DNA of 64,000 nt, from positions 63,201,201 to 63,265,200 of the forward strand of contig OZ038422.1 of the NCBI GenBank assembly GCA_964036155.1, in the 5' to 3' direction. The notes beneath the pieces are model-generated. The model was not told where the DNA came from. It did no database searches and saw only the letters and a program-made list of their open reading frames with translations. This DNA comes from Diploscapter coronatus (Eukaryota > Nematoda > Chromadorea > Rhabditida > Rhabditidae). Of the stretch, positions 36,255 through 49,018 are shown one piece after another; position 1 is the stretch's first letter; each line of letters begins with the position of its first letter. The translations under genes and the position numbers were made by a program.

Positions 36255-39200
36255 CTAAAATGATGCCGAATTGAGATTCGTCAAAAAGACTCCGAGTTTG
36301 CCGGGGGTCACACAGCTATCGGGGAATGTGGCGGCTGAAGCCAGAATCTGGGCGCCCAAATATGCAGCGTTATATCTCCAAGGAGAGATATGGACCTAAA
36401 TTATCGTCATTTTTTATTTCTAAATAATTTTAGGTCATTAATGATTAAAAAATACTATGCAAAATGGACGTTAAATATTCATAAGTTTATAAAAATGATA
36501 TATAATAGCGGATAAAAGTATCCGGCCATCTATGAATTTTCAAGTGTTGGGTTCTGTCATTTGTGATGATCCAATCGAAATGAAATTTTACTCTAATAAA
36601 ACTTCCATTAAGCACTAAATGACTATCCAATTATACCCAGGTTTTCCCGGAATTTTCATTTTTTCGCGCTTCTCTGCTCTCCCTCAGTCAGTGATACCTT
36701 ACCTTGCTTATCGTCCAAGAATGGGTAAAAATCAAACTCGCTATCCACTACACCACACTTCCTAGCTTAATACTCTAGTGCAGCGTAGACCAGAGTATGT
36801 CGAAAACGGAGAGATTTTGAGAGACTCGAAAAACTGAAGTTTCTGGGAAAGTCTCTATACAATTGAGTTGGATCATCACAAGCGTTAAAACCAAAAATAA
36901 AAATTCATAGGTAACCAGATACTTTTATCCGCTACTGTATTTAACGCGAGTTTTATCAGTTTTCTTTTTAGTTTCAGGTAAACTAAACTACCTGGGCATG
37001 AATGGTGTTGGGCACGATTTTAGCGAGTTCATGTTCCAATTTCTCAGCCAATCCAGGCATTATCGATGCACCTCCAGCCAGGTAGATGTTCCTGTAGAGG
37101 AGTCTTCTGCTATCGATCGGGCACTGTTGCACGGCTTCGTGAATCAACTGGGGCAGCCCTTTGGTGTCGAGACCCCACTTCTTAGGTTGGAATAGGCCTT
37201 CGGTACAGGTGAATCGAGATGAGTCAATCTAAAACTTGCAAATTTTAAAACGTAAATCGTAAAAGTGACATAAAGTGCAAAAGAAGCGAGATGTAGAGAG
37301 AGAAAGACCCGATCAGGGTTTTTTCGGGTCTAAATTTGCAACCCTGCTTATTGGGTTTGGGGATCCCTTCCGAGTTGCTCTTTTAAAATAATTTTAATTT
37401 TAAGATTACATTGAATCTTGTAGGTACAGATGTAGGCAAATCAAATCCATCTAGAGATATAAATTTCTCTTTATTCTCATTCTGCTTCTCTTTTTCGTAG
37501 TCTTCAGGAACGTAGGTCGTCTGAAAATTTGTGATTTTCTTTAATTTCATATTTAGATCTACTTGTTCCATGACATATCTGAGAATCAACTGTTCTATAG
37601 GGCTTCTGAATGAATAGAGGCCTTTATTATTCGCACAGAGCAGTGACCGAAGTGATTCCCGAATCTGCGTGCCTCCATAAGGCAGGGAACAAATCGCAGA
37701 GTCCACGACATAACCTAAAACCCTGTTTTACTCGAAAGTATCATTAGATTTTCGCGTGAAGTTGATTTAATATTCAACTAAGAAGCGTCATATTACAGGC
37801 GATTTCTGTTCCTATACTTCATCATATGACGGAGAGATTACAACATTCGTCATTCTAATTTCATTGAAAAATACTGAATATCTTACCATCAATAACAGGC
37901 ACGATATTCAACCGATCCCCAATATCCACTACAACGCCAGTGGCTATATCGTAAGAATACAGAATTAACTGAGGCTGCCTAGTTATGGCTGCTCCCTAAA
38001 ATTATCATTCAAAAACCTATAAAAAGAAATTCTCAGACCTGGAATTTAGCGTCGTTCAGTGCTATCGTTAATAGATCGCCAACTAATACAGTGGGGACAT
38101 TCTGAGGGATTGACAGTAAAATCTATAAGTCCAAAAATTGGTCTTTAGAAGTGGAAGGGAAAATGCCTTGTATTTCTTGGGGTCGATCTTCAAATCCTTG
38201 ATGACTCGATTGATGCAGGCTCTGACGATATCTTTATCCATCGTATACCTCTCTACAGAAGGATCAGTCGATTCTATCGGCTTTACGAAATCCCCTCGAG
38301 ATCGGACCTGGAAAATCCTATTATTCTTGAAAAACTTGCAATTTATAAACCGCCATCTAGTCTATCAAAAGGCATTGCAAAATAGTATGTGGGGAGACAT
38401 CTTATCCTACACTTCCTTATTATTTGGTTCATAATCCGGAAGGTGCACGGTTATTTTCAGTGGTTAGAAAAAGGAGAGATTGGCCTAAAACCGCTTCTCC
38501 CTTCCACGGTTTTTGACCTTCCAGATTCTTGACTCAACAATATCTATTTTGATTGTTTTTTGTGTAATGATGCTATGCGATTTAAAATTTATAAGAAGGG
38601 AATAAATTATCTTGCCTGTGGATCATATGCTTCTTCTCCAACGACAATTCTCCCGTCATCAGTTCTGACAGCTATCGCTGGGAAGAAGGACTGTGGCAGG
38701 GAGGGTTCCTGAGTCAGAATACCACCTCGAATAGACGAAGATCCGAATTCAAGAATTACAACTCTCTGAATGCCTTCATTTGAAAGAATTATTCAGTTGC
38801 TAATAATACCTCAGTCAAGTGTTGGAAAGCTCTAGCGGTCGGTTTAACGTAAGCATCGATTTGTGAAGAAGCACAGTGCGAGAGGAAGGCCTGTCGCCAC
38901 TTGTCGAACACGTTTGAGGGGACTCTTTAATTAAATTATTTAAATTATATCAGCTTATTAAACTTGCTAAATTATTATCGTCTTAATCATAAAGTATCTA
39001 AATATATCAAATTGTGTTCTTTAACTGTCGATTTTACCGGAAGAACAGTTTGACTCGCTCCCGTCCACCGTGGATAGATAATGTTCTCTCTTCTCTGTTC
39101 GCATCGACGTCAGCTCCAGACAGCAATATGTCCGTCACTGGAGTCTCACCCGCATAATGTGTCTGAATTTCTATCGTTTGCGGCGAAGACCAAGCTTTTC

Positions 39201-40035
39201 CTACAGCGAACGTCTGAACCCTGCCTTCCTTCGTTCTGATGTAAATCTGTTTCCACTCCTGATTCAATTCAGCTGGATTATTCGTGTCGTTCGAAGGCAC
39301 CTACATAAGAAATTAATCGAAGTAGTACGCAAAAATGCAATTAAATCACAATATTATAAATTTAGAAAAAAACATTTATCGATTTTCTTTTAATGATTTA
39401 AGATCCAACATTCATCTTTTTATTTACTGAATTTAATCAAACGATCGCCGTTTCCCCATTTTCTCATTAATTCTGCTTATTCTCAACACAATGCCAAATG
39501 AAATCGGAGCTGGTGGAAAATGGAAAATAAGGGGCTGTGAATATAAATATTTATGCACCTCGACATGGCCTTCCATATTTAGAAATCGATTCCTTTTGGT
39601 CTGCACTTTGGGTTCGTAAGAGACCTGAATCACAAGACAAAACTGAATAATCTTTTTGTCTAATCCCTACTTCGTACAGAGCTTTGATGAGCTTAGACGG
39701 ATTCCAGTCTCTCAAAGCTGCAGCATCGTCTTTGACACAGTCGCCATTCATCTGCTGCAATCGGGGTCGATGTTTTGGACAATAATTGTAATCAAATCTA
39801 GGCAGACTTTCAGCCAAAACGAAAAATAATATGAGAGGGGGTGTTCAAAGCCAAAAATTTCAATAAAAATTTGATATATAAAAAGGCACGCAATATGATT
39901 TTAGCGGAGACTTTTGGACTAAAGGGTACGCACGGGTGATCTGGCACAAGCGCTGCCTAGATATGATTGCAGCTGGCTTACTTTCAAATGGCCGTTGGCC
40001 TGCACGGCGGCCGACTCGATTTCGATGTCTGGCAT
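36255..40035 (-). CDS. Actin-related protein with a long non-actin N-terminal extension
   Basis: Thirteen exons close in frame to 568 residues: 39982-40035, 39671-39754, 39559-39624, 39038-39300, 38810-38924, 38616-38765, 38167-38307, 38039-38122, 37887-37995, 37563-37714, 37410-37520, 36992-37228, 36255-36395. Residues from about 195 are actin-like: RVVILEFGSSSIRGGI (phosphate loop 1, with Glu for Asp and Arg for Lys), LLSIPQNVPTVLVGDLL, GVVVDIGDRLNIVPVIDG (phosphate loop 2), PYGGTQIRESL, CTEGLFQPKKWG, CPIDSRRLLYRNIYLAGGAS (adenosine motif), SPWRYNAAYLGAQILAS. Length after residue 195 fits one actin fold. The first 194 residues are not actin; FLNMEGHVEVPSNDT, WKQIYIRTKEGRVQTFAVGK and DKWRQAFLSHCA suggest a PH-like fold plus a linker, but this is inference. 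I cannot assign it to a numbered Arp. Two introns start with GC (38615 and 38166). The first exon join (acceptor 39755) is the least sure. Confidence 0.85.
36501..36941. mobile_element. Tc1/mariner-type MITE in the last intron of the actin-related gene
   Basis: The left end AGCGGATAAAAGTATCCGGC matches the reverse complement of the right end (CAGTAGCGGATAAAAGTATC), and TTGTGATGATCCAA recurs in inverted orientation about 50-70 bases further in. TA flanks both ends. Length is about 440 bases without a transposase frame. Terminal similarity to Tc1-like ends is by eye. Confidence 0.75.
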
Positions 40036-43000
40036 TCCAGCAGCAAGCCACGGGCTATCAACTGTAGTTCAGATAATCGTGAAGAACAACGACCAATGAC
40101 CTAAAATTTTCGAATTTCGACGAGGTATTGGCGATCTTCTGTATAATTCGCCAATTCACCATGATCACGATTTGTAGAATTCACCAGTTCTCTTGCTCTC
40201 TTAACCCTAAAGCCTGGCGAACTTTATAAATTACGGTCATGGTGAATTGATTAATTTTACAGGAAGTCGTTTTTGGCGGAATTCATGGGAATGTGAACGG
40301 AAGGAGAATTTTGGAATATATTGGAAGCCTCTGGGTTGGGGCTGGGACTCGACCGAATTGAATTTACGCGCATTTGGATGTTCCTATAAAGAGAATGAAG
40401 GCGCAGAGCGCAGAGACGCTCATATATGCACGAAAATAGAAGAGGGACAGAGAAAACGAATAGAGAAATGAGAGACATCTGTGAGGCCCTCGACCAAAAA
40501 AATCGCAAGGGCTCAACAAAAACAAGGCTAAACATAAACAGACGAGGCTGGGAGTCGAAGAAGCAGAGAGGCGAACTTCTAGAAGATATTAGCACTGATA
40601 AGCTGGACTTCACATAACTTAGCTCAGAATTTGCCATAAACATGTTATTTCAGACCTCTTTATATGGAAAAAAAAAAATCTTACATGAGGGCCCCTATAC
40701 TTTTCTCGCCTGAGATCTGCCTAGGTTCGAAGATATTCGAGTTGATAAGATTGAAATGAGGCATTGGTTACTTCTCGCGGGCAGACTGAACTGAAAGATG
40801 ATGCCCCGCAGTAGAAAGAGAGCAAATAGAGAGAAGCATATTCTCACAGGGCGCTAGAATATATGAAACAAAAATATGAAATGAAAAAATAACGGAGGAA
40901 ATATAGCGAAAATTCGATACTGCGAAAGAACGTGATTCAAGAAGAAGAAAAGGGGCATTAGTAATGCATTGTTAGAGGCGCGAAGCGAGAGCCAAAACAC
41001 CCGGCCTTTCCCTGAGAAGAAGAAATTACGTTCATAAAATACTCCTTGGGTTTCAGTTGCCAAAAACCTAACGCGCTGCTCATAAAATTATTGACGAGCG
41101 GGGGGAAATTCCTGAGGAAACAAATGGTGAAAAGAGAGACGGACGCTTTGTGAAGGGATTATGAAAGAATTAAAATGAATTAAACTAGGAGAGAGAATCG
41201 TAGCACTTCTTAAATGGAAATGCAAATGGGGAACATCGAGATGTGAGAGATGAGAGGAACTGATACCGCGCGTGGGAGAATTTGGGGGGATTCCGAGGAT
41301 TGAACTGGGAATATATTGAAATGAGAAGGAATTGACTATTCTCTAGCTCTCACTTATCTCTTCAACATCCTTCTATCTCTCGCTTCCTTTTCATTCCACA
41401 CGAATCTCAACGACCCTTCTGTGGCTAAATGATTCTGGAATCTCCAACAGATGAAGCTTCTCTCTTCTGGATTGAAGAATTGCAAATCCGAGATATTATG
41501 GAAAATGTGAACGAATGAAATTCTCAAAGCCCAAACCAAAGTTTTAACCAATGTTAAAGGAAGAGAATCGAGAATCCAATTTAAAACAAAGAAAAGATAA
41601 ATGAAACTTCAGAGACAATTTTTAATAGACGAAGCTAGAGAATATTTAAAAAAAAAAAACAAGATCTTAAATAACACGTTATTGAAAAGTTTCAGAAAGA
41701 AAAAGTTTTTAAACAAAACCAAAGGAAAATCAAAAACAAAGACAAGATTAAAGAAAATTCCAGAAACAAGTGATTAATTTAAATGTGAATTCAGAGAAAC
41801 AGTTTTAGACAAAATCAAAGACAGTCGATATTTTCCCTAATTTCTCCGATGACAAGGTTGTCAACTTCGGCATTGCGCGAATTAGGGAAAACAAAATAGA
41901 CAAGGTCGGATGGAAAATAGCACTGAGTTAGAGAAGCAGACAAATTTAGAGAGCGCGGGGCTGTTCATATATGGCCAGTAGAGTATACAAACAAACGTAT
42001 TCCTATTGCGCATGGCCTATATAAACAAATTGATATCAATATGCTGTCAAGATTCAGCTTGAATTAGAAATTCTGAACTAATTTTAGCGCTGAATACAAT
42101 ATTGTTTAGCCCCACATACACAAATGTAACACACATGCAATTATGTGTCATGTTGAGAGGCGAAATCTGACAATCAAAGTGACAGAGTTGTATAGAGTAC
42201 ATGGGGAATGGAGAGGGGCAGACACGCAGAGATAGAGAGATCCCAACAATTCTCACATCCACGAGAAGAGAAGCAGTGGAAGAAGCGGCATATCAACCAG
42301 ACATACAACTGGTTGCAGGCTGCGGTTCCGTTGATAGAAAAAACGACGAAAGGAAAGGAAATGCAGACGATTTGTGCGAAGGAATGAATAGATGCACCCA
42401 AATAAAGCACACAAGCACAAGGAAACCGAAACGAAAAGAGCAGAAAAATGTGGAAGAAGAACGGGTAATCGATATCCCAGCCTGCTTTCTGAAGACTCGC
42501 ACAGAAAGAGAGACACACTAAAATTGCACAGAGACAGACAGACACACAACTGCTGCCAGAGAGCTGCCAGGTAGAGCAGAGCGATAAGGTGAAATTGAGA
42601 GGGCACAGACAGTGGGAAAATAGAGGAAGAGACACAAAATATAACAAAGTAAACAGAGTTTGGGAAAGCATGACTGAACGAGAGATATTTGCAAATTACA
42701 ATATAAAATTTCGTGGAAAACAAAAACGTTGCTGAAATTGGTTGAACCGGAATAGGAATTACAAGAAAATCTGGATTTTCCAAATCCATATCCTTTTCTC
42801 CCCCACATATGTGAAATCCCTTCGCCAAATCTCGTTATCTGATTCTATATCCGGAGGCCTAAATCTTAGCATTTCTATTGCAATTTTGCTAAATTTTGAA
42901 GAATTGGGAGAGAAATTCAATAAAGGCGATGATGACTGTTTGAAATTCTTAGAAATGGTGAATGTTCGTTCGTTCATCTGATTTTCATAGCGCTGGCGAA

Positions 43001-45564
43001 ATGAAAATGAAAAGAGACGGGCAGGGAGGGGAAATTGCAGAGAACGTAGCAGGAAAACCACGAAGTAATAAAGGAGGGGAGGAGACCAGTCAAAGGGGCT
43101 GAAAAAGTAGAGATGGATTGGCGAGTGACCGCTGGGAATGGGGATGGGAGATAAAGTAAGGCCGGCTGGCAGAATGAATATATCGATGTTCGAGAGAGCA
43201 TTCTAACATTAGAGATCCAGGGATGCAAACAAAACTGAGCCAACAAAGAAAGAGAAGGAATCCCTTTTAAGCTCAAGGATTATGCAAGGAACGAGTGACC
43301 GGAAGTCCAAGAAATTTCGAGATTTCGGGGATTTTCTGTTTTGTTAATTTAGTGATAATTTTTTGATCCACCGTGTTCAAGAGCCCCCGCTCTCCTTCAG
43401 ATTGCCACATTTCATCATTTCAGCTCTGTAAAGACCAGTCCAGTTCTCTATTCTCACTTTCCATTTTTTGTTTCTCTGCTTCTTTACTCCTCTTCATCTG
43501 TTTCTTTCTCTAGTTTCCCTCACTTCCGCACTCTCTATTTGATGATGTGAAGTACTGTGCTTGGCTGCCTGGTGTGTTACGATTGCAGCGCTGCTCTCTT
43601 TCAGACTTTCAGTCTCGTTGCCCGAGGCCTGTCAATTCACCCCTCGAATATATCCTTCAGGCTTCTTCAACTCATTACCCCCGAGCCATTCATAATTCAT
43701 CCTCTTCATATAGTCTCCAGTAAAGTTTATTTTCTGTAAATAATATTTTAATTGTGCAGAAACAAGGTGGACTTTACGAAGAAACCCTTTTTTATGCAAT
43801 GAACTCGCACTTTTTCTAAAGTACGGAGAGTTTACAATGACACTTGTATTGCGTTGAAATTCATGAGTCCTTGAATTTAAAAGATGAGTGACCCTAGACT
43901 GTTTGTGTGTGTGTGGAGGATTTCTCGCAGAGATGCTGTCTGTCTCTGCTTCTGTGTCCTCTCTACAAATAGACATCAGTTTTTCTTTTTTGTCCTCTTT
44001 CGCCCCGTCTGCTTAGTGCTCTGAACCTCGCATCACGTACTATAATTTGTGAGCCTCGGCTCTGAAGCACCCTTCTCTTTTGGAGTCTTTTCTTCTTTGA
44101 CCATTTTCGGCCGCTCCTCCCTTCTCTTTGCAAAATCATTCGGTTTCGATCCTCCAATTTTCCATTGTCATTCCGCATCATCTTCAATTCTCTTATCGAT
44201 TATTTATTGTTTCATCAGATTATTAACATTTTAAAATTAGCATGCATTTCTCCACACATCAACTTTATCATAGTTAGATTCAAATTGAAATTTAAAAAAT
44301 GCCTACGATCATTAGATGACCCAAAAATGTCCAATATATGAAGCTGTCATTTTTCATTTTCGTAAGTTCCTAAGTGAATATCGCTCTCGAACTTTTGTGT
44401 AGTGGCCTTTTCATCGGAATTGCCTCTTCCAATTTGTCGATCACATTTCTGTTTTCTGTATTTTGCGTGTCATTCGGCTTCTTCTGCGTGCCGCATTCCA
44501 TTTCTTCCAGCCCCCGGTTCAATTTCACATTTCTTCGTTTTTTCATGCAGTCGAATGCACTGTTTCATCAGTAGCCTCGTCAGTTTATATGTTATCGATT
44601 CAGGCAGATGGTTCATTTCTTTTTCCCAATTCAAACCTAAACAGGCTTAAATCGGGTTCATAATGCATGCCATCCTAAATAAGAAAATATTCGGCTAAGC
44701 TTCTTTCTAGATCACAATTTGTATTGACTTTCTATAAAAAATTTTTCACGAAGTCACCTTTAAGCCTAAAATACCATTTTAATCAATTTTCTATAGAAAC
44801 AAAATATTTACGAACCCTCTCCTAAGAGTTTATAATTCCGAATGAAATTCCGACTAGTCTTTCGGCTGATAGCATCAATCATGTTTAAATTTCGAAAGAG
44901 ATTATCCAGTCATTGGCCTTGTTTGCAGTGATTTGCAATGCGTGTTTCTCATGCATTCTGCAATCATTTTTGCAGCAGTTGTGTTGTATTCCGACAATTC
45001 AGATTCGGATAACCTGTCCTTCATTCCTGCCTCAAGAAGTCTGTTCTCCCCATTCAGTCATTCACTCATTCAGGCAGTCACTTCTCACTTCTCTTTCCTT
45101 CGTCTCTCCCCATTCGGCTTGTTTCTTTTCCTTCCTTTCCCTTTTCCGTAAGTCTCGCTTCCACGTCTCGATGTCTTGTTGCCAACCGCCTTCGGCAAGA
45201 AATGACGAAAAGTCCACGCGGTGCAAATCCGACAGTTCGAGCATTTTGCCTTCAGACATTGTACTTCCTAAATCACGAATAAATTGCCATCAAATGCCCT
45301 CGCTTTCCCAAATTGCAGCGTTTGTCGAGCTTTTCAGGAGCGAGTCTCCCTCTCATGGCAGCGTGCCGTAATGGATAGCGAGCTAGATTTTTGCTCATTC
45401 TTTGGCGATAAGCGAAAAATCCCCAGTTGAGAGAGCGTAGAGAAGTGGAAAAAGTTGCAATTTGCGGGAAAACGAGGAATAATCGACGTTAATACTTTGT
45501 AACAAGTCTAAAAAATAGCGCTTGGCAACAAAGTACTCACTTTAATAACAATTTTCGTCTAATT

Positions 45565-45668
45565 GGCAATTACTAAATGACGGAGTGTGTCTTTTCCACA
45601 CTATTTCTTGCAAATTTTCATTCTCTCGTCTATTTCTAACTATAGAACTCCGCCATTTAGTAATTGCC
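45565..45668. repeat. Fold-back repeat with 22-nt arms
   Basis: Left arm 45565-45586 and right arm 45647-45668 (ACTCCGCCATTTAGTAATTG) pair with one mismatch around a 60-base centre that contains CCACACTATTTCTTGC. Confidence 0.8.
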
Positions 45669-46091
45669 CTCCTAATTCTCAATCTTTTTCAAAACTACAC
45701 TCTCTTTTCAAACCCTCTAAACTTGTTATTTTCTATTTTTAGTTAACCGTTTTGAGATCTGTCGAAGCGGTGTGTCTTTGAATAGCCTGGGTCTGTTCTG
45801 TTTATCTAGCATTTAGCATTTAGCCTAGGCCTCAGGGCGCTACTGTTTATGGCCTTCGCCCTCTGTCTGTTGCCTGTTGGCTGTTCATTCCATTTGCAAT
45901 GTCCCTCAGACAAACCCGTTCCTCTATATCCAAATCCAAGCCTGTCCCTTGTCAAAGGGCATATTTGCATTCATTCAGCTAGCTGTAGTCATCAGGAGCA
46001 TGCTCAATCGGAATCTATTTATTTTAACATCTGTAAAATTCACCGCTTATATTTTTCTCCACACACCATAGCTTTAAAATTAGCGTATTTC

Positions 46092-46285
46092 CAGACCTAG
46101 GGAGCACTCTCGTTAAATGAAAATGAATTATAGGAGGCATGCCACACAAGCGAATTCCTAGTTATGATACCAGGTCGCACTGGTGAAAATTTCTACTAAT
46201 TACAGGCGGTGAAGAGAAATTTGTTAAGAAAATATACTTGGGGGTAAGTCACAAAGGCTTTCCGACGATCGCCCTCCCTGGGTCT
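46092..46285. repeat. Fold-back element, family with 57241-57322 (longer copy)
   Basis: The ends AGACCTAGGGAG and CTCCCTGGGTCT are inverted repeats. The 3' part (GGTAAGTC, then TTTCCGACGATCG and CCTCCCT) is shared with 57241-57322, but this copy carries about 110 extra bases in its left half. Confidence 0.65.
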
Positions 46286-49018
46286 GTGCATTTTACAGTA
46301 AGTTATATATTCTAACAGTCATCCTCCTGTCTCTGCAATTTGCAGCAGCCGATTCACATCTCGTTTCCTCTTTCTCTCTCCATAAATTTCCTATATCCCG
46401 ATCCTCTCAAATCCTCTTTCTGACCAGCGAAATCCGCCTTGCCTTGCTTCGTAGTTGTTGTATCCGCTACTTTTGTAAATCTCCCTGTTAGATCTTTTCA
46501 TCTCCCCTCTAGCGAAATGAACGAATATTTCCAATCGCTCAAAATGTTCAAGTTCTATTATTCGCCATATCTTCCTTTTAGCTATATCCAATCCGGATAT
46601 CTGTGTAACAGGAGAGATATCGCTTGTGTCACTCACTTTTGACCTCATTCGCTTTTGGATCGTGACGAGGGAATATTTATGCAAAACGGATTTGTAGCAG
46701 ATTTGAGAGGATATTATTCCTCATTTGAAGCTCTGCACTTACGTTGAGAGAACACTTTGTATTATCCGCCATTTGTTCCTTGAAAGAAGGGTGAATTGTA
46801 CAAAAAGGGGCGAGGGTGAACAATGCAAGGAGAGCCGTTAAGAGGCCATCCTTTAGCCTTCTTTGCCAAGAGCGGCCTCTTCAAGCCTCAAGCCTTTCAG
46901 CTTCATTCTCGTATCAATCTTTTTGCTGGTCAGAACCCGTTCGCATGACCATTCCTTGTCTATCTGACTGTTTGATATCTCTGCCCTCTCTTGAATCTCT
47001 CCAAGCTTATCCTCATCGTTGCTTCTCGCAGTCAGGCGCTTCACAACAAACCGTCATCATCCGTCTGATTATCCCCGCTATGTATCTATCATAGGCTAAA
47101 TTGATTGTATGGCTCCTTGTATTATTTACATCAGTATTTTTCTAAGCTTTCTAATCTTAAATCTCGTGAATTATACAGGGATCTGACTATATAAATGCGC
47201 CGAACAATAGCTCTGCCAAGCAGTCATTCGTCAAATCTCAAATTTCTTCGTTCCTTTTCTGACCACACCGTTTCGATCGCGTCCTTCGCCCACTCCGTGC
47301 CACTGCCCTTTCTCTCTCATCTCTGCCTTCTTCAGTATCTTTTCCGTTTGTGGAATTGCCTCTGGTCAATTCGCAATTCAACTCGATTGAAATCGTTCAG
47401 CAGTTTTTCTCTGCTAAATTCTTCTCTCGGAAAGTTGTGAGAATGCATTGTGACAAGTTTGCTGCTGCTGCTGCGGGTGGTGCGAGTAAATTGTTTCTGC
47501 CAACTTCCCCATTGCACTATCAACAATCAACAATCGGTTATTGCCTTGCGTATTTGCATTCTCTCAGACTTGCTGACTTGCCCCAGGCCCCAAGCACATT
47601 CCATTCAACTTCCAACCAGCCCGGTCCAACAATCTACCGGAAGACGTGCTCTTTTCCTCCCTCCCCCCTATCGAGTGAACTATAAGCCTCTTTGTAAGAT
47701 GATCGGCCGACGCTCTACCCGTAGGCCTTATTTGTCTTATTTCTTTACCCTCAAAATTTCTCTACCTCTTTTTCGCCATCTAATTTACTCTAACTTTTCT
47801 CCATTAGCTCAGTCGGCACAATTCGCAATTCCCTTCTACAGGTTCGGCTGCCGAAATTCTCCTATTCCAAAGACCTCCAATATCTATATTTTCATCTATA
47901 AAGTTTTTATAAATGAGTTGAAAATTCGCGAGATATCTAACGAGATTAAATAGGAAGGGTCTATAAAACTCGTTGAAGAGTGAAAATTATCCTGTCGGCG
48001 ATTTTTTGCAGATTCTCAGGCTCTTTTTTCGTGTATGTTTCTTCGAATTCGAGCGATTTCCCTTCGCAGACCAATTTCAATTATCCCCTCTCTTCCTTCC
48101 TTCACTTCATTCATTGAGATTTCAAACTGTCGGCTGAACTCTCTTAGCGATTCTTTCGCATTGCTTGAAGACAAGCAATTCACACTTGTTTTGCCGATAG
48201 GATGCAAGACATTCGGCATTCAGCCTCTTTCAATCTGCATCATTCTACTTTGCATCTTTCATCACTCGGCTTTTTCTTCATATTGATTGCCAATGTCTAT
48301 CTAATTTGAGTTGATATTCAGTGGTTGAAAATTAGAAGATTTGAAATTCAAAAAGGTTTAGAGATTATTTGATGGTAGAGGATAGGTGTTGTCAAAAATC
48401 GTGTTTTTCCATTAGATTTTTTTCTGACATTCAACTTTCCCTTTCATCTTTCTCGTGTCTAAGCTTCTCCATGTGCAGCTTATTCAAATCAGTCTATGTC
48501 GGAATTGACCGATCTATCTTCCCACTCTGTTGATTTTCTCGTCAATTTCCCCATCATCAACTTTCGCTTGGTCGATCTCCCCGCACTCAATGCATTCAGC
48601 ATCAGCATTGTATATGCTTGTGTCAATGCGCCACAGGGCTTTCATCCTTTCGTCCTTTCATTCTCGCGATATCGAGAATATCAGAGTGGATCATAACTAG
48701 CAGACAGCAGAGAACCGTGTGTCTAAAGGCCAATTCCCTCCTATTCTCACACCTTCGACAACAAGCTTTCCTCGCATATTCAGATGTCTTTCTTCTCGTC
48801 TTCAGATACATTTTAAAGTGAAACTATTTGCCCGAGTGTTGTGTCTATCATCTGAATCTGAATTTACGGCAATCTACAGTTACCACCCATCTATTTTTAT
48901 TCCCCGTACTCATTTTACGCAAATCGTCGAATTTTGTGTGGAATACAAGATGTTGTCTATAATTTGAATGCCTGAATTTTCAGTATCAGAGGTTTCGCCC
49001 CAAATTATGTGAGTCCTG

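Larger units (their letters stand above)
40036..49018. other. Nine-kb divergent intergenic region with purine/pyrimidine switch
   Basis: No exon of a known gene found between the divergently transcribed actin-related and kinase genes. On the plus strand about 40240-43320 is strongly purine-rich (GAGAGAAAACGAATAGAGAA and similar), and from about 43370 to 48960 it is pyrimidine-rich (TTCTCTGCTTCTTTACTCCTC and similar). Long open frames on the pyrimidine-rich strand (for example 165-191 codons at 42174-42828 minus) follow from the lack of A/G-containing stops and are not annotated. Fold-back repeats lie at 45565-45668 and 46092-46285. Confidence 0.6.

Noticed and set aside
42174..42828. Long overlapping minus-strand open frames of 165 and 191 codons
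   Set aside because: They lie on the pyrimidine-rich strand, where stop codons are scarce. They overlap in different frames, read as Ser/Leu/Phe/Cys-rich runs and have no motif or splice borders.
44913..45371. 152-codon plus-strand open frame
   Set aside because: Low-complexity Ser/Phe/Leu/Pro composition from CT-rich DNA; neighbouring frames are equally open. Not a protein signature.
47450..47953. 167-codon plus-strand open frame upstream of the kinase
   Set aside because: Same compositional reason. I checked whether it could be a Met-type ectodomain exon and saw no Sema, PSI or IPT pattern.
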